From positions 1 through 42,643 of the forward strand of contig JAPXRI010000023.1 of NCBI GenBank assembly GCA_033813635.1: a stretch of DNA of 42,643 nt. The letters are read 5' to 3'. The position numbers and the translations under genes were made by a program. The notes beneath the pieces are model-generated. The model searched no databases. It was not told where the DNA came from and saw nothing but the letters and a program-made list of their open reading frames with translations. Positions 8,606 to 15,779 of this stretch are shown piece by piece. The stretch comes from JAPXRI01 sp033813635. Lineage in GTDB: Bacteria > Bacillota > Clostridia > Oscillospirales > QAMX01. Within the stretch, counting starts at the first letter, position 1. Every line of letters starts with the position of its first letter.

Positions 8606-8645
8606 CGGTGCGATGAGAAATCTAATCCTTATCGCACCGGTTTTC
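8606..8645. terminator. Bidirectional terminator between MutS-like pair and CAP gene
   Basis: CGGTGCGAT (8606-8614) pairs with ATCGCACCG (8631-8639). An A run lies on the left and TTTT on the right, so it can serve both convergent genes. Confidence 0.7.
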
Positions 8646-8664
8646 GCATATCTGCTTTACTGTG

Positions 8665-9696
8665 TTACCCGATAAACACCTGCGTCCAGTATCTGCCGTC
8701 GGCCACGTACCCGACGCCTATTTGCGTAAAGCTCGGGCTGAGGATGTTCGCCCTGTGTCCGGACGAGTTCATCCATCCGTTCATAACCGCCTCGGGCGTA
8801 GTAAAGCCCTTCGCGATGTTCTCGCCAGCCGCGCGGTACGAGATGCCGTGCGAATTCAACAGGTTGAACGTCGAGCCGAAGCTCGGACTTGTGTGGGAAA
8901 AATAATTGTTGTCGTGCATATCCTGCGATTTGATTCTCGCGATGTCTGAAAGCTCCGCACTCAGCGTCAGCGGCTCGAGTCCGTATTTTGCGCGCTCGGC
9001 GTTTACAAGCTCGGCGACCTTCTCCTCAAAAGACAGATTATCCGCGCTGCCGGACGGCGTAGTCGCCGGGGGTTCTGTCGCCGGGGGTTCTGTTGTCGCG
9101 GGCTTTGTCGTCGCCGGTTTTGTGGTCGAAGGTTTTGTCGCAGCGGGCTTTGTTGTGGTAGGTTTTGTCGCCGTCGTCGTCTCGGCAGGCGATGAGTTCT
9201 GGGTTGACGCCGGCGTCTCCGTCACCGCAATATCCGCCGGCTCACGGGTGTCGGACGGTTCGGAGGTATTATCGTCCTGAGGCCCGGTCGACTGGCACGC
9301 GCGCCAGTCTGAAAATTTTCTCATGAACCAGGATATAAAATGGGAGAGCCTATCCCTGAAGGATTTTGAATTGACGTTGAATTTGCATCCGAGACCGGAA
9401 CCGTCGGCGCCGCTGTTGCAGACAGCGCCGTTATCGCCGCCGGCGGTGTCTTCGCGGCTTGTGTTGTTTTCCAGGGCGTTGCTGTTCCCGCAATCCGTGT
9501 TTTCATCCGCGGTCGCGGCGGCGTCCGATTTTCTATTCGCGCAGCTGTCGCCGTATACGCTATTTACGACCGTTTGGCTGCAGATAACGGAACCGCCGTC
9601 GAAAATGCATTCGGGCAAATTGAAGGCGTACGCGCTTGCCGTAAACGGCAATATCAGCAAGACGGTCGCTGCGAGAGCGATGATTCTCTTTTTCAT
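8665..9696 (-). CDS. Secreted CAP/SCP-domain protein with Thr-Pro-Ala linker
   Basis: The start is ATG at 9696, 6 bases after AAAAGGAG, giving 343 residues. The frame also opens 57 bases further upstream without a ribosome site. Residues 1-24 are a signal peptide (MKKRIIALAATVLLILPFTASA). The middle contains a short Cys-containing region and a linker of repeated TTKPA/TTEPPA units, about residues 165-215. The C-terminal 121 residues are a CAP domain with FEEKVAELVNAERA, HTSPSFG, GENIAKG, SSGHRANIL and IGVGYV. This is the YkwD-like subgroup common in spore formers; its activity is unclear. It is exported and either free or wall-associated, as no sortase motif or membrane anchor is visible. Its promoter carries OmpR-type direct repeats. 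Confidence 0.9.
   Translation of the reverse strand: MKKRIIALAATVLLILPFTASAYAFNLPECIFDGGSVICSQTVVNSVYGDSCANRKSDAAATADENTDCGNSNALENNTSREDTAGGDNGAVCNSGADGSGLGCKFNVNSKSFRDRLSHFISWFMRKFSDWRACQSTGPQDDNTSEPSDTREPADIAVTETPASTQNSSPAETTTATKPTTTKPAATKPSTTKPATTKPATTEPPATEPPATTPSGSADNLSFEEKVAELVNAERAKYGLEPLTLSAELSDIARIKSQDMHDNNYFSHTSPSFGSTFNLLNSHGISYRAAGENIAKGFTTPEAVMNGWMNSSGHRANILSPSFTQIGVGYVADGRYWTQVFIG
9055..9186 (-). repeat. Degenerate tandem repeats encoding the Thr-Pro-Ala linker
   Basis: Imperfect 15-base units coding TTKPA, TTKPS, TTEPPA and similar are repeated about nine times inside the CAP gene. Such tracts vary in length between strains. Confidence 0.7.
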
Positions 9697-9790
9697 ATCA
9701 AACTCCTTTTCTCCGGCGTTGATAATTATTAAAGAGGAATATCCGCGTTTCACCGGTAAAATGTATGTTATTCAAGACCTCTTTGACTAT

Positions 9791-9819
9791 ATTGTAACTG
9801 TTTTGTAACCATTTTTCAA
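9791..9819 (-). promoter_or_regulatory. Promoter of the CAP gene with TTACAA direct repeat
   Basis: On the minus strand TTGAAA (9819-9814) and TACAAT (9796-9791) are 17 bases apart. TTACAA occurs twice, at 9808-9803 and 9797-9792, with an 11-base period. This is the spacing bound by OmpR/PhoB-type response regulators. The downstream copy overlaps the -10 box, which would suit repression. Confidence 0.5.
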
Positions 9820-9958
9820 CCGGTAAATTATGGTGGACGTTAATGTTGAAAAAAAGTGGTAAAGAGCAGCCGGCGAGTTTATAATCAAGTTGACCTATCC
9901 GAAGGCGGTTTGCGGACACTTTTTAAGTGTAAAGGCCTTTACGGAGAACGTGAAAAGG

Positions 9959-11015
9959 ATGGAAAATCACGGCGAAAGAATTATAAAATACACGGAGTCC
10001 GTGCTGCGCTTTTGCCTCTCAAGGGTCGGAAACAGGCAGGGCGCCGAGGACCTTGCGGCTGAGATCATACTTTACGCCCTCGATGGTCTGGAAAAGTACG
10101 AGATCAAATCGCTCGACGCCTGGGTAATGGCGCGTCGCGCACAACCGATGCGCGCGCTTTTTCCGGTTGAGAAGCAATAATCCTGAGACGCCGTTGGACG
10201 AGCTATCGCCGTATATTAAGTCGGACGACGATACGGAGGAACAGACGCTTGCGAGCGCTGAATACGCGGAGGCATATTCAGCGCTGCACACAATTTCGAG
10301 CGCATACCGGGATATTTTTGTCGACTGTTATCTCGGCGGCGCTTCGGTTAAAGCGCTTGCGGAAAAATACGGCCTTCCTGTGAGCACGGTGAAATGGCGC
10401 TTGAATGTCAGCCGAGAAGAAAATAAAAAACGGATAGGAGAGAACAGTATGGACAGGGTTTACAAACGCATCAACATGAACACGACGACCTGCAACGGCA
10501 GCATGGATTAGGATCAATACCTTGGAAGCCAGGTTGCCCGGGCGATTTACCTCGCCGCCTACGAAAAGCCGCTGACCGTGGATGAGATCAGCCTTCAGAC
10601 CGGTCTGCCGACGATTTATGTGGAGGACGAGCTCCCGAGGCTGATCTACGGCGACGCGATTGTAAAGGAAGGCAATAAGTACGCGGCGGATTTCATCATC
10701 CTTCGGCTGTCGGACAATGCCCGAATGGAGAAAAATCTCACGCCTGCCGCTGTAAAAAACGCGGACTATTACGAAAGGCTTTTTGACGCAAAACGGGAGG
10801 ATATCGAAGCCCTGAGTTTTTATGGTTCGGATTTCGGCATCGAAAGGCTCGGATATATCGCGCTCGCGCAGACGCTGAGGCAAGATATTGAAAAATCAAG
10901 GAGTCTGACGAAAGGTTTAAAAGCGGACGATATCCTCCGAGAAAGGACGGCGGCTACGGCTGGTTTCGTCGACGGGATATTCTATATCAACGGCGTGCCG
11001 GAATTCCAGCCTTAA
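9959..11015 (+). pseudogene. Sigma-70 family factor with C-terminal extension, disrupted
   Basis: Codons from ATG 9959 (MENHGERIIKYTESVLRFCL) encode sigma region 2. One extra A at 10126-10127 breaks the frame. Removing it restores AWVWRVAHNRCARFF, the conserved region 2 motif, and joins to SNNPETPLDEL. Region 4 follows (ISSAYRDIFVDCYLGG, then LAEKYGLPVSTVKWRL as helix-turn-helix). The same frame continues without a break into a conserved extension (MDRVYKRINMNTTTCNGSMD) and is cut by TAG at 10509-10511. It resumes as DQYLGSQVARAIYLAAYEKPLTVDEISLQTGLPTIYVEDELPRL, a winged-helix-like region. A further shift near 10935 hides PPRKDGGYGWF in another frame. At least three lesions make this a non-functional ECF-like sigma gene. 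It may be one fused gene or a sigma gene plus a coupled partner. A GTG at 9950 is an alternative start. Confidence 0.75.
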
Positions 11016-11034
11016 AACCGTTCGGAGATAAAAT

Positions 11035-11083
11035 ATAGAAAAATACGGGTGCCGCGAAACGGAATTATTCGCTTTGCGGCGCC
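11035..11083 (-). terminator. Terminator of the D-lactate dehydrogenase gene
   Basis: GGTGCCGC (11048-11055) pairs with GCGGCGCC (11076-11083) with one G-U. Reading on the minus strand the hairpin is followed by CCGTATTTTTC. Confidence 0.5.
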
Positions 11084-11090
11084 TGTGATT

Positions 11091-12125
11091 TTAAAAGCAG
11101 CGCTTGTTGTGGGAATGGTCGCAGCTCCCGTACTGGAGGCACTGGTAACAGATCTCGTTTTTAAGCGCGTCCCCGTTGAAATACGCCTTGAGATTTTCAA
11201 GCGTGGTCCGGGCAATATTTTCGAGTGCTTCCTTCGTTAAAAACGCCTGGTGCCCGGTTACGATCACGTTGGGCATCGACAGAAGGCGGGCGAGCGTATC
11301 ATCCTCGAGGATTTCGCCTGAGAAGTCCTCGAAAAACACGTCAGCTTCCTCCTCGTACACGTCGAGCCCCACCGCACCGACGCGGTGGTCCTTTATCGCG
11401 TCGATCAGCGCCTCAGCGTCGATCAGCGCGCCGCGGGAGGTGTTGATGATGTAAACGCCTTCCTTCATCAGCGAGAGCGCGCGGGCATCGACGATGTGGT
11501 GCGTATCCTTGGTCAGCGGGCAGTGCAGAGAAATGATGTCCGAGCGGGCGAAAAGCTCGTCCAGCGGGACATAGGTAATTCCGCTGTCCTTGGCGGGGAA
11601 CGGGTCGTAGGCGACCACGTTCAGGCCGAAGCCCTTGCAGATGTCGATGAATACCCTGCCGATCTTACCCGTGCCGACGACGCCGGCGGTCTTTCCGTGC
11701 AGGTCGAAGCCAATCAGTCCGGAGAGCGTAAAGTTGTGTTCCCTCGTCCGGTTATAGGCGCGGTGGGTTTTACGGTTCAATGTCAGCAGCAGTGCCGCCG
11801 CGTGTTCCGCCACGGCGTAGGGCGAATAGGCCGGGACGCGCAGCACGTGCACCTTTCCGTACGCCGCTTTAAAATCCACGTTGTTATACCCGGCGCTCCG
11901 CATCGCGAGCACGTGGATGCCCAGCGAATCGAGCTTAAGAATCGTCTGTTCGTCCGCCGAGTCGTTCACAAACGCGACGACCCCGTCGTAGCCCTCAGCC
12001 ATCACGGCGCTGTGGGAGTTCAGCTTGCTTTCGATATACTTAAGGTTAAAGCCGTATTCGGGAGAGAGCGCGTCAAAATAGGTTTTGTCGTAAGGTTTTG
12101 TATCAAAAAACGCGATATTCTTCAT
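11091..12125 (-). CDS. ldhA: D-lactate dehydrogenase / D-2-hydroxyacid dehydrogenase
   Basis: This NAD-dependent enzyme reduces pyruvate to D-lactate in fermentation. The start is ATG at 12125, 10 bases after AAAAGG, giving 344 residues. The 33 extra bases upstream lack a ribosome site. The NAD-binding loop is GTGKIG (151-156). Catalytic residues are Arg231 in INTSRGAL, Glu258-260 in DVYEEE and His292 in GHQAF. Length and the LDVYEEEADVFFED stretch fit the LdhA branch rather than phosphoglycerate dehydrogenase. The C-terminus is odd: the last 20 residues contain four Cys and two His (CYQCLQYGSCDHSHNKRCF). Its own strong promoter precedes it. The substrate is a family-level inference. Confidence 0.88.
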   Translation of the reverse strand: MKNIAFFDTKPYDKTYFDALSPEYGFNLKYIESKLNSHSAVMAEGYDGVVAFVNDSADEQTILKLDSLGIHVLAMRSAGYNNVDFKAAYGKVHVLRVPAYSPYAVAEHAAALLLTLNRKTHRAYNRTREHNFTLSGLIGFDLHGKTAGVVGTGKIGRVFIDICKGFGLNVVAYDPFPAKDSGITYVPLDELFARSDIISLHCPLTKDTHHIVDARALSLMKEGVYIINTSRGALIDAEALIDAIKDHRVGAVGLDVYEEEADVFFEDFSGEILEDDTLARLLSMPNVIVTGHQAFLTKEALENIARTTLENLKAYFNGDALKNEICYQCLQYGSCDHSHNKRCF

Positions 12126-12163
12126 TTGTCCTGGTCCTTTTCTGGGATAAAATTTCAAGGTAT

Positions 12164-12192
12164 ATATTAACAGATTCCGCTTTTATTGTCAA
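12164..12192 (-). promoter_or_regulatory. Consensus SigA promoter of D-lactate dehydrogenase
   Basis: On the minus strand a perfect TTGACA (12192-12187) is followed after 17 bases by TAATAT (12169-12164), 39 bases before the start codon. Confidence 0.75.
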
Positions 12193-12223
12193 ATTAATAC
12201 TTCCGCGGTCGTATGAAAAACGA

Positions 12224-12252
12224 TTTTGCCAGCCTGTCGTTTATGGTATAAT
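12224..12252 (+). promoter_or_regulatory. Candidate promoter of the broken glycosidase-like gene
   Basis: TATAAT at 12247-12252 is perfect. The -35 is weak: TTTTGC with 17 bases or TTGCCA with 15. It diverges from the D-lactate dehydrogenase promoter. Confidence 0.4.
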
Positions 12253-12286
12253 ACATTAAATAATATAAGAGGGTAGAAGTATTCAT

Positions 12287-13174
12287 ATGAGAGAAATAAA
12301 CTACCATTCGGCTTTAACAGCGAAATGACGCCGTTTGTCAGAAACGGGAGACTGATGAGGGCTGAAATCGTGAGCGGCGGCGACTATAAGATACCGATTA
12401 AAAACGTCTATTGCGTAATACAGAACGTGGAGAGCGGAGAATGCTCCCCGCTCTTTGCGAGAGGCTGATATTTTTTCTCGGCATATGAGGAAAACGGTAC
12501 CGTCTGGGTCTTCGGGACGACTGCGAAGCCGGACGGCCTGTGGGGCGGCGACAGCGTTAAGGTTTTTCGTTCTGACAACCTTGTCCATTGGACCGAAAGT
12601 GTCGACGTGCACAGGGAGGGCAGGACCTTCTGAAACACCTCCGTATGCAAAGGCGGCGATGGCTACATCATGTCCATAGAGGTCGGCGAGCCGGAGGAGT
12701 ATGTGGTCAAACGCTATACAGAGTTTTTCGTTAAGTCGAAAGACCTGACAAATTGGGAGATGCTGCCCTATGACACCTGCTATACGCGCTCCCGATATAA
12801 CGCTTGCCAGGTGATCAGATTCCATAACGGCTACTTATTATATGATCTGCCTAGAGGAGCTCCCGCTCGCGCGTTTTGCCCCTATATCTACCGCACGAGG
12901 GATTTCGAGGTCTGGGAGATCGGTCTGCACATCCCGATTATGCACGTGAGCAAAGAGGACAGAATGCCCCGCACCGGGTATGCGTTTACCCCGGAAGAGG
13001 AGAAAAAAAAGAAGCTATCTAAACATCAACAACTGCGACATAGACCTCTGCGAGTTCAGGGGGGAAAACGTATATATAAACTACCTGACGGGCGACCAGC
13101 TCGGCTTTTACTGCATGTGCGAAGCTTAGTATGACGGTCCGCTGGGGCAGTTTCTCGGAGGTTTTTTCGAATAG
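12287..13174 (+). pseudogene. Glycosidase-like (beta-propeller, GH43/sialidase-type) gene, heavily disrupted
   Basis: When read through its lesions this gives a protein of about 295 residues. It reads FNSEMTPFVRNGRLMRAE, a gap at TGA 12466-12468, YFFSAYEENGTVWVFGTT, FRSDNLVHWTES, a gap at TGA 12631-12633, NTSVCKGGDGYIMSIEVGEPEE, YRTRDFEVWEIGLH, then after a shift at the 8-A run 13003-13010 NINNCDIDLCEFRGENVYI and, past TAG 13127-13129, YDGPLGQFLGGFFE. The repeated Asp-(L/F)-x-x-W pattern and bladed layout fit five-bladed propeller glycosidases. There is also a frameshift between codons 8 and 10. With two TGA, one TAG and at least two shifts it cannot be translated. The family is recognised from pattern only. 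Confidence 0.7.
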
Positions 13175-13177
13175 GAA

Positions 13178-13208
13178 ACGGGCGTCCGCAAAGTTCGCGG
13201 ACGCCCGT
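13178..13208. terminator. Hairpin between convergent glycosidase remnant and GH172 gene
   Basis: ACGGGCGTCCGC (13178-13189) pairs perfectly with GCGGACGCCCGT (13197-13208) around a 7-base loop. T tracts are weak on both sides, so termination is likely but not certain. Confidence 0.55.
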
Positions 13209-13211
13209 ATG

Positions 13212-14294
13212 TTATATTACCTCCAAGTCGTCCTTTTCCGGAAGCTTCGGGAACGGTTCGAAGGGCAGCGTCTGATACCAGAACGCGACCGACGCGATGT
13301 CGTCCTTCAGCGGCAGATATCGGCCGCCGTCGCGCCAGCCGAGCGCCTGGATTGTCACCTTAAGATCCTTCTCGAAGCGGATCGGGTCGGTGATGTGCCA
13401 GCGGTACAGGCCGAAGCGCTGCTGGGCGCTGTAGAGTCCGTCGGGGATAATCACCTGGGAGAGCCCGCTGTAGGGCGCCGTGAATGTCTCATAGCGGTGC
13501 GTCTCGGAGTTTTCAAAATTATAGGAGCCGCAGAAGTAATCCTCGGTTCCGGTTCCGCAGATGGTGGGGTATTCGTCGTCGCCGTCCATATAGAACTTGA
13601 TCTCGCCCTCGCCCCACCAGTTGTTGCTGTTGACTCCCCAGGCAAGATATGTGCCGACATACTGTCCCTTGCCCTTTATACCGTCAACGATGGTGTAGAC
13701 CTCCTTGTAGGGCAGGGGGTTGACCCTTCGGAACTGCGCGTGGAAGTAGGCGGCGTCCTCCGGCACGTCGGTGAGCGAATAGTCGATCTGGTAGTAAAAT
13801 CCGACGTCTCTGTCGCCGGTGTTTTCAAGTGTTATTCTGCAGCGCTTTCTGAACGGCATCTGCCAATAGCAGTTGAACGCCCGCCCGGGGTTGACGCAGA
13901 CCGCAAGCGAGGTAATCGGTGCGTATTTTTCCCACCCGGAGGCGAAAAAGTCGCCGATCGGGCATTCGACTGACGGGTTTTCACTGCCGTCCCAGTAAAT
14001 GCGGAGAATCTGATAACGCCATGTGCCGCTCGGCGTACACCAGATGTGATTTATACAGCCGGGGCCTTCGATGTCCGCCAGCGTAAATGTCTCTTTTGCC
14101 TTAAGAATTATGCAGGGGTTGACCTTCCAACCCTTGCCGAGATCCCTCGCGGCGTTTTTAGAGATGCCGTTCTCAAGCTCGCACATGGCGCCGGCACCTT
14201 TTCCGCCGGTGAAGTTTTCGGCGCAGATTGAGCGGGATTTTGCGTTTGAGAGCAGATAGAGACTCTCAATGCTGTTTGACAGTCCGTTGTACAT
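13212..14294 (-). CDS. GH172 (DUF2961) glycoside hydrolase
   Basis: The protein has 360 residues and ATG 14294 lies 7 bases after GGAGG. The GH172 pattern is complete: NFTGGKGAGAMCE, ARDLGKGWKVNP, IEGPGCINHIWCT, ILRIYWDGSENPSVECPIGDFF, FNCYWQMPFRK and ICGTGTEDYFCGSYNF. Characterised members act on fructo- and arabino-furanosides (difructose dianhydride synthase/hydrolase, alpha-D-arabinofuranosidase), often as large homo-oligomers. No signal peptide is present, so it acts in the cytoplasm on imported sugars. It lies 18 bases downstream of the URO-D-like gene, clearly co-transcribed. The precise substrate cannot be read from the sequence. Confidence 0.88.
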   Translation of the reverse strand: MYNGLSNSIESLYLLSNAKSRSICAENFTGGKGAGAMCELENGISKNAARDLGKGWKVNPCIILKAKETFTLADIEGPGCINHIWCTPSGTWRYQILRIYWDGSENPSVECPIGDFFASGWEKYAPITSLAVCVNPGRAFNCYWQMPFRKRCRITLENTGDRDVGFYYQIDYSLTDVPEDAAYFHAQFRRVNPLPYKEVYTIVDGIKGKGQYVGTYLAWGVNSNNWWGEGEIKFYMDGDDEYPTICGTGTEDYFCGSYNFENSETHRYETFTAPYSGLSQVIIPDGLYSAQQRFGLYRWHITDPIRFEKDLKVTIQALGWRDGGRYLPLKDDIASVAFWYQTLPFEPFPKLPEKDDLEVI

Positions 14295-14312
14295 TGATAA
14301 TCCTCCGGTGTT

Positions 14313-15266
14313 TTATTTTCTATAGGTTTTCCATTTGCGGAGCGACGCGCAGATTGCGTCGATCGTATCCAGCGGGACGCCGTCGTCCACCTCGGCGGAC
14401 AGCATCAGCCCGCCCTCCGGAAGGTACATCTTCTCAACGGCCTCATGGATATGGTCGTCGATGTCCTTTCGTGAGGCGAACGGGAATAGCTGGCGGTCCA
14501 GATCGAGGTTGACGCATATCTTTCCCCGGCAGACCCTCTGCAGGTTGTCTATCCCGTTTGCGCGGAACTGCGGGTTGATGATATCCACGCCGCACTCCTT
14601 AAGGTCCGGGATGATCTCGTAGATATGCCCGTCGGTGTGCATGTAGATTTTCTTTCCCGCGGCCTTGACCGGCGCGTAAATTTTCGCGAAAGCGGGCTTT
14701 AAGTATTTTCTCCATTTTTCCGGCCCCATCGCAAGGGAGGTCTGCATGCCGAGGTCGTCGCCGAACGACATCAGCCAGCCGTCGAAGGTCTTCAGCCGCC
14801 TTTTTACCTGCTCGTAGTTGTAGTCGCAGACCTTGTCAATCAGCATCTGCAGCTCGGGCGGCTCCTCGGCGAAGTCGATCATTAGCTCCTCAAAGCCTCT
14901 TAAATCGGCGAGTCTTAAATACATAAAGCCGTGGGGAAGGCCGTCGTCGACCGTCGGGGGAGTAAAACTTCTGACCGATTCGCGTGTCGGGAGCGGGTGG
15001 CCGGTCACGATCGAGTCGTGCCCCTGCTTGATGTTGGACCACACGCAGCCCCATACGTCGGTTTTTTCGCCCTCCGCGTAGCGCTCGGAACCGTAATCGT
15101 CGTAGTTTTGCTTTTTCTTCTCAAGGTTGCCGAAATACTCGGGGTATTTCTCGGCAATCCTGGCAAGCGCGTCCCGGTATTTCATCCATCCCGCGGGCAA
15201 AACCGACACTGATGTCGGTATCTCATCCGGGTATTGGAACAGCGCGGCTTTTTTGTAATTATCCGT
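14313..15266 (-). CDS. Uroporphyrinogen-decarboxylase-fold protein (methyltransferase-like), probable ACG start
   Basis: This is a TIM-barrel protein of the URO-D/MtaA superfamily (family motifs WSNIKQGHDSIVTGHPL, FGDDLGMQTSLAMGPEKWRKYLKP, KIYMHTDGHIYEIIPDL and VDIINPQFRANG). Members of this branch lie in sugar-use clusters and are of unproven activity; haem synthesis is unlikely here. The best conventional start, GTG 15209, removes a conserved N-terminus. The frame is open upstream to a TAA and contains no ATG, GTG or TTG. ACG at 15266-15264 stands 8 bases after a perfect GGGAGG (15280-15275) and yields x-DNYKKAALFQYPDEIPTSV, which matches the usual start of this family. I take ACG 15266 as the start (317 residues). 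The next gene is GH172, 18 bases on. Confidence 0.78.
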   Translation of the reverse strand, partial: TDNYKKAALFQYPDEIPTSVSVLPAGWMKYRDALARIAEKYPEYFGNLEKKKQNYDDYGSERYAEGEKTDVWGCVWSNIKQGHDSIVTGHPLPTRESVRSFTPPTVDDGLPHGFMYLRLADLRGFEELMIDFAEEPPELQMLIDKVCDYNYEQVKRRLKTFDGWLMSFGDDLGMQTSLAMGPEKWRKYLKPAFAKIYAPVKAAGKKIYMHTDGHIYEIIPDLKECGVDIINPQFRANGIDNLQRVCRGKICVNLDLDRQLFPFASRKDIDDHIHEAVEKMYLPEGGLMLSAEVDDGVPLDTIDAICASLRKWKTYRK

Positions 15267-15394
15267 ATTAACCGCCTCCCGATCGTGTTTTTAAGGTTAT
15301 TATACATAACCTGCGTAAAAGTGCAATAGAGAAAGCAAATTATTTCCGGACGGAAAATATCTTTTTTTAGGACCGGGGACAGCCGTAAAGGCTA

Positions 15395-15423
15395 TTGACA
15401 TATGGTGATGTTTCTGTTAAAAT
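15395..15423 (+). promoter_or_regulatory. Consensus promoter of the tRNA pair
   Basis: TTGACA (15395-15400), 17 bases, TAAAAT (15418-15423), ending 17 bases before tRNA-Asp. This is a strong stable-RNA type promoter. Confidence 0.8.
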
Positions 15424-15440
15424 ATCTGTTGCCGTCTAAT

Positions 15441-15517
15441 GGCCCGGTAGTTCAGTTGGTTAGAACGCTAGCCTGTCACGCTAGAGGTCGAGGGTTCGAC
15501 CCCCTTCCGGGTCGCCA
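15441..15517 (+). tRNA. tRNA-Asp (GTC)
   Basis: A 77-base tRNA including an encoded CCA. The acceptor GGCCCGG pairs with CCGGGTC with one wobble. The anticodon loop CTGTCAC carries GTC, and the T arm has GGTTCGA. Confidence 0.95.
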
Positions 15518-15541
15518 GCCGCGCGCAACAGTGCGCGGTGC

Positions 15542-15617
<76 letters not shown>

Positions 15618-15623
15618 GCAAAA

Positions 15624-15662
15624 AGTCCGCATAGCCGAAAAGGTTATGCGGGCTTTGTTTTA
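15624..15662 (+). terminator. Terminator of the tRNA pair
   Basis: AGTCCGCATAGCC (15624-15636) pairs with GGTTATGCGGGCT (15642-15654) with two G-U pairs, followed by TTGTTTTA. It separates the tRNAs from the Ku gene. Confidence 0.75.
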
Positions 15663-15779
15663 TGTCGTTTACTCCGCGGGAAAATATGTCCGCATACGCG
15701 AAAAACAGCGAAAACGGGTTTTAATGATAGTGGCGGATTTTCCGGGAATACTAACAGAGCTTACGGGAGGTTTTCGTTT

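Noticed and set aside
9055..9186. CRISPR-like array
   Set aside because: Short degenerate 15-base repeats without spacers that encode a Thr-Pro-Ala linker.
11385..12170. Open frame of 261 codons on the plus strand
   Set aside because: Antisense to the D-lactate dehydrogenase, whose catalytic motifs are clear; composition is that of a shadow.
12466..12633. TGA recoded as Trp or selenocysteine
   Set aside because: Other genes in the window end in TGA (first MutS-like gene, nagA), the same locus also has TAG and frameshifts, and no SECIS-like hairpin was evident.
13131..13973. Open frame of 280 codons on the plus strand
   Set aside because: Antisense to GH172 and without a ribosome site or recognisable motif.
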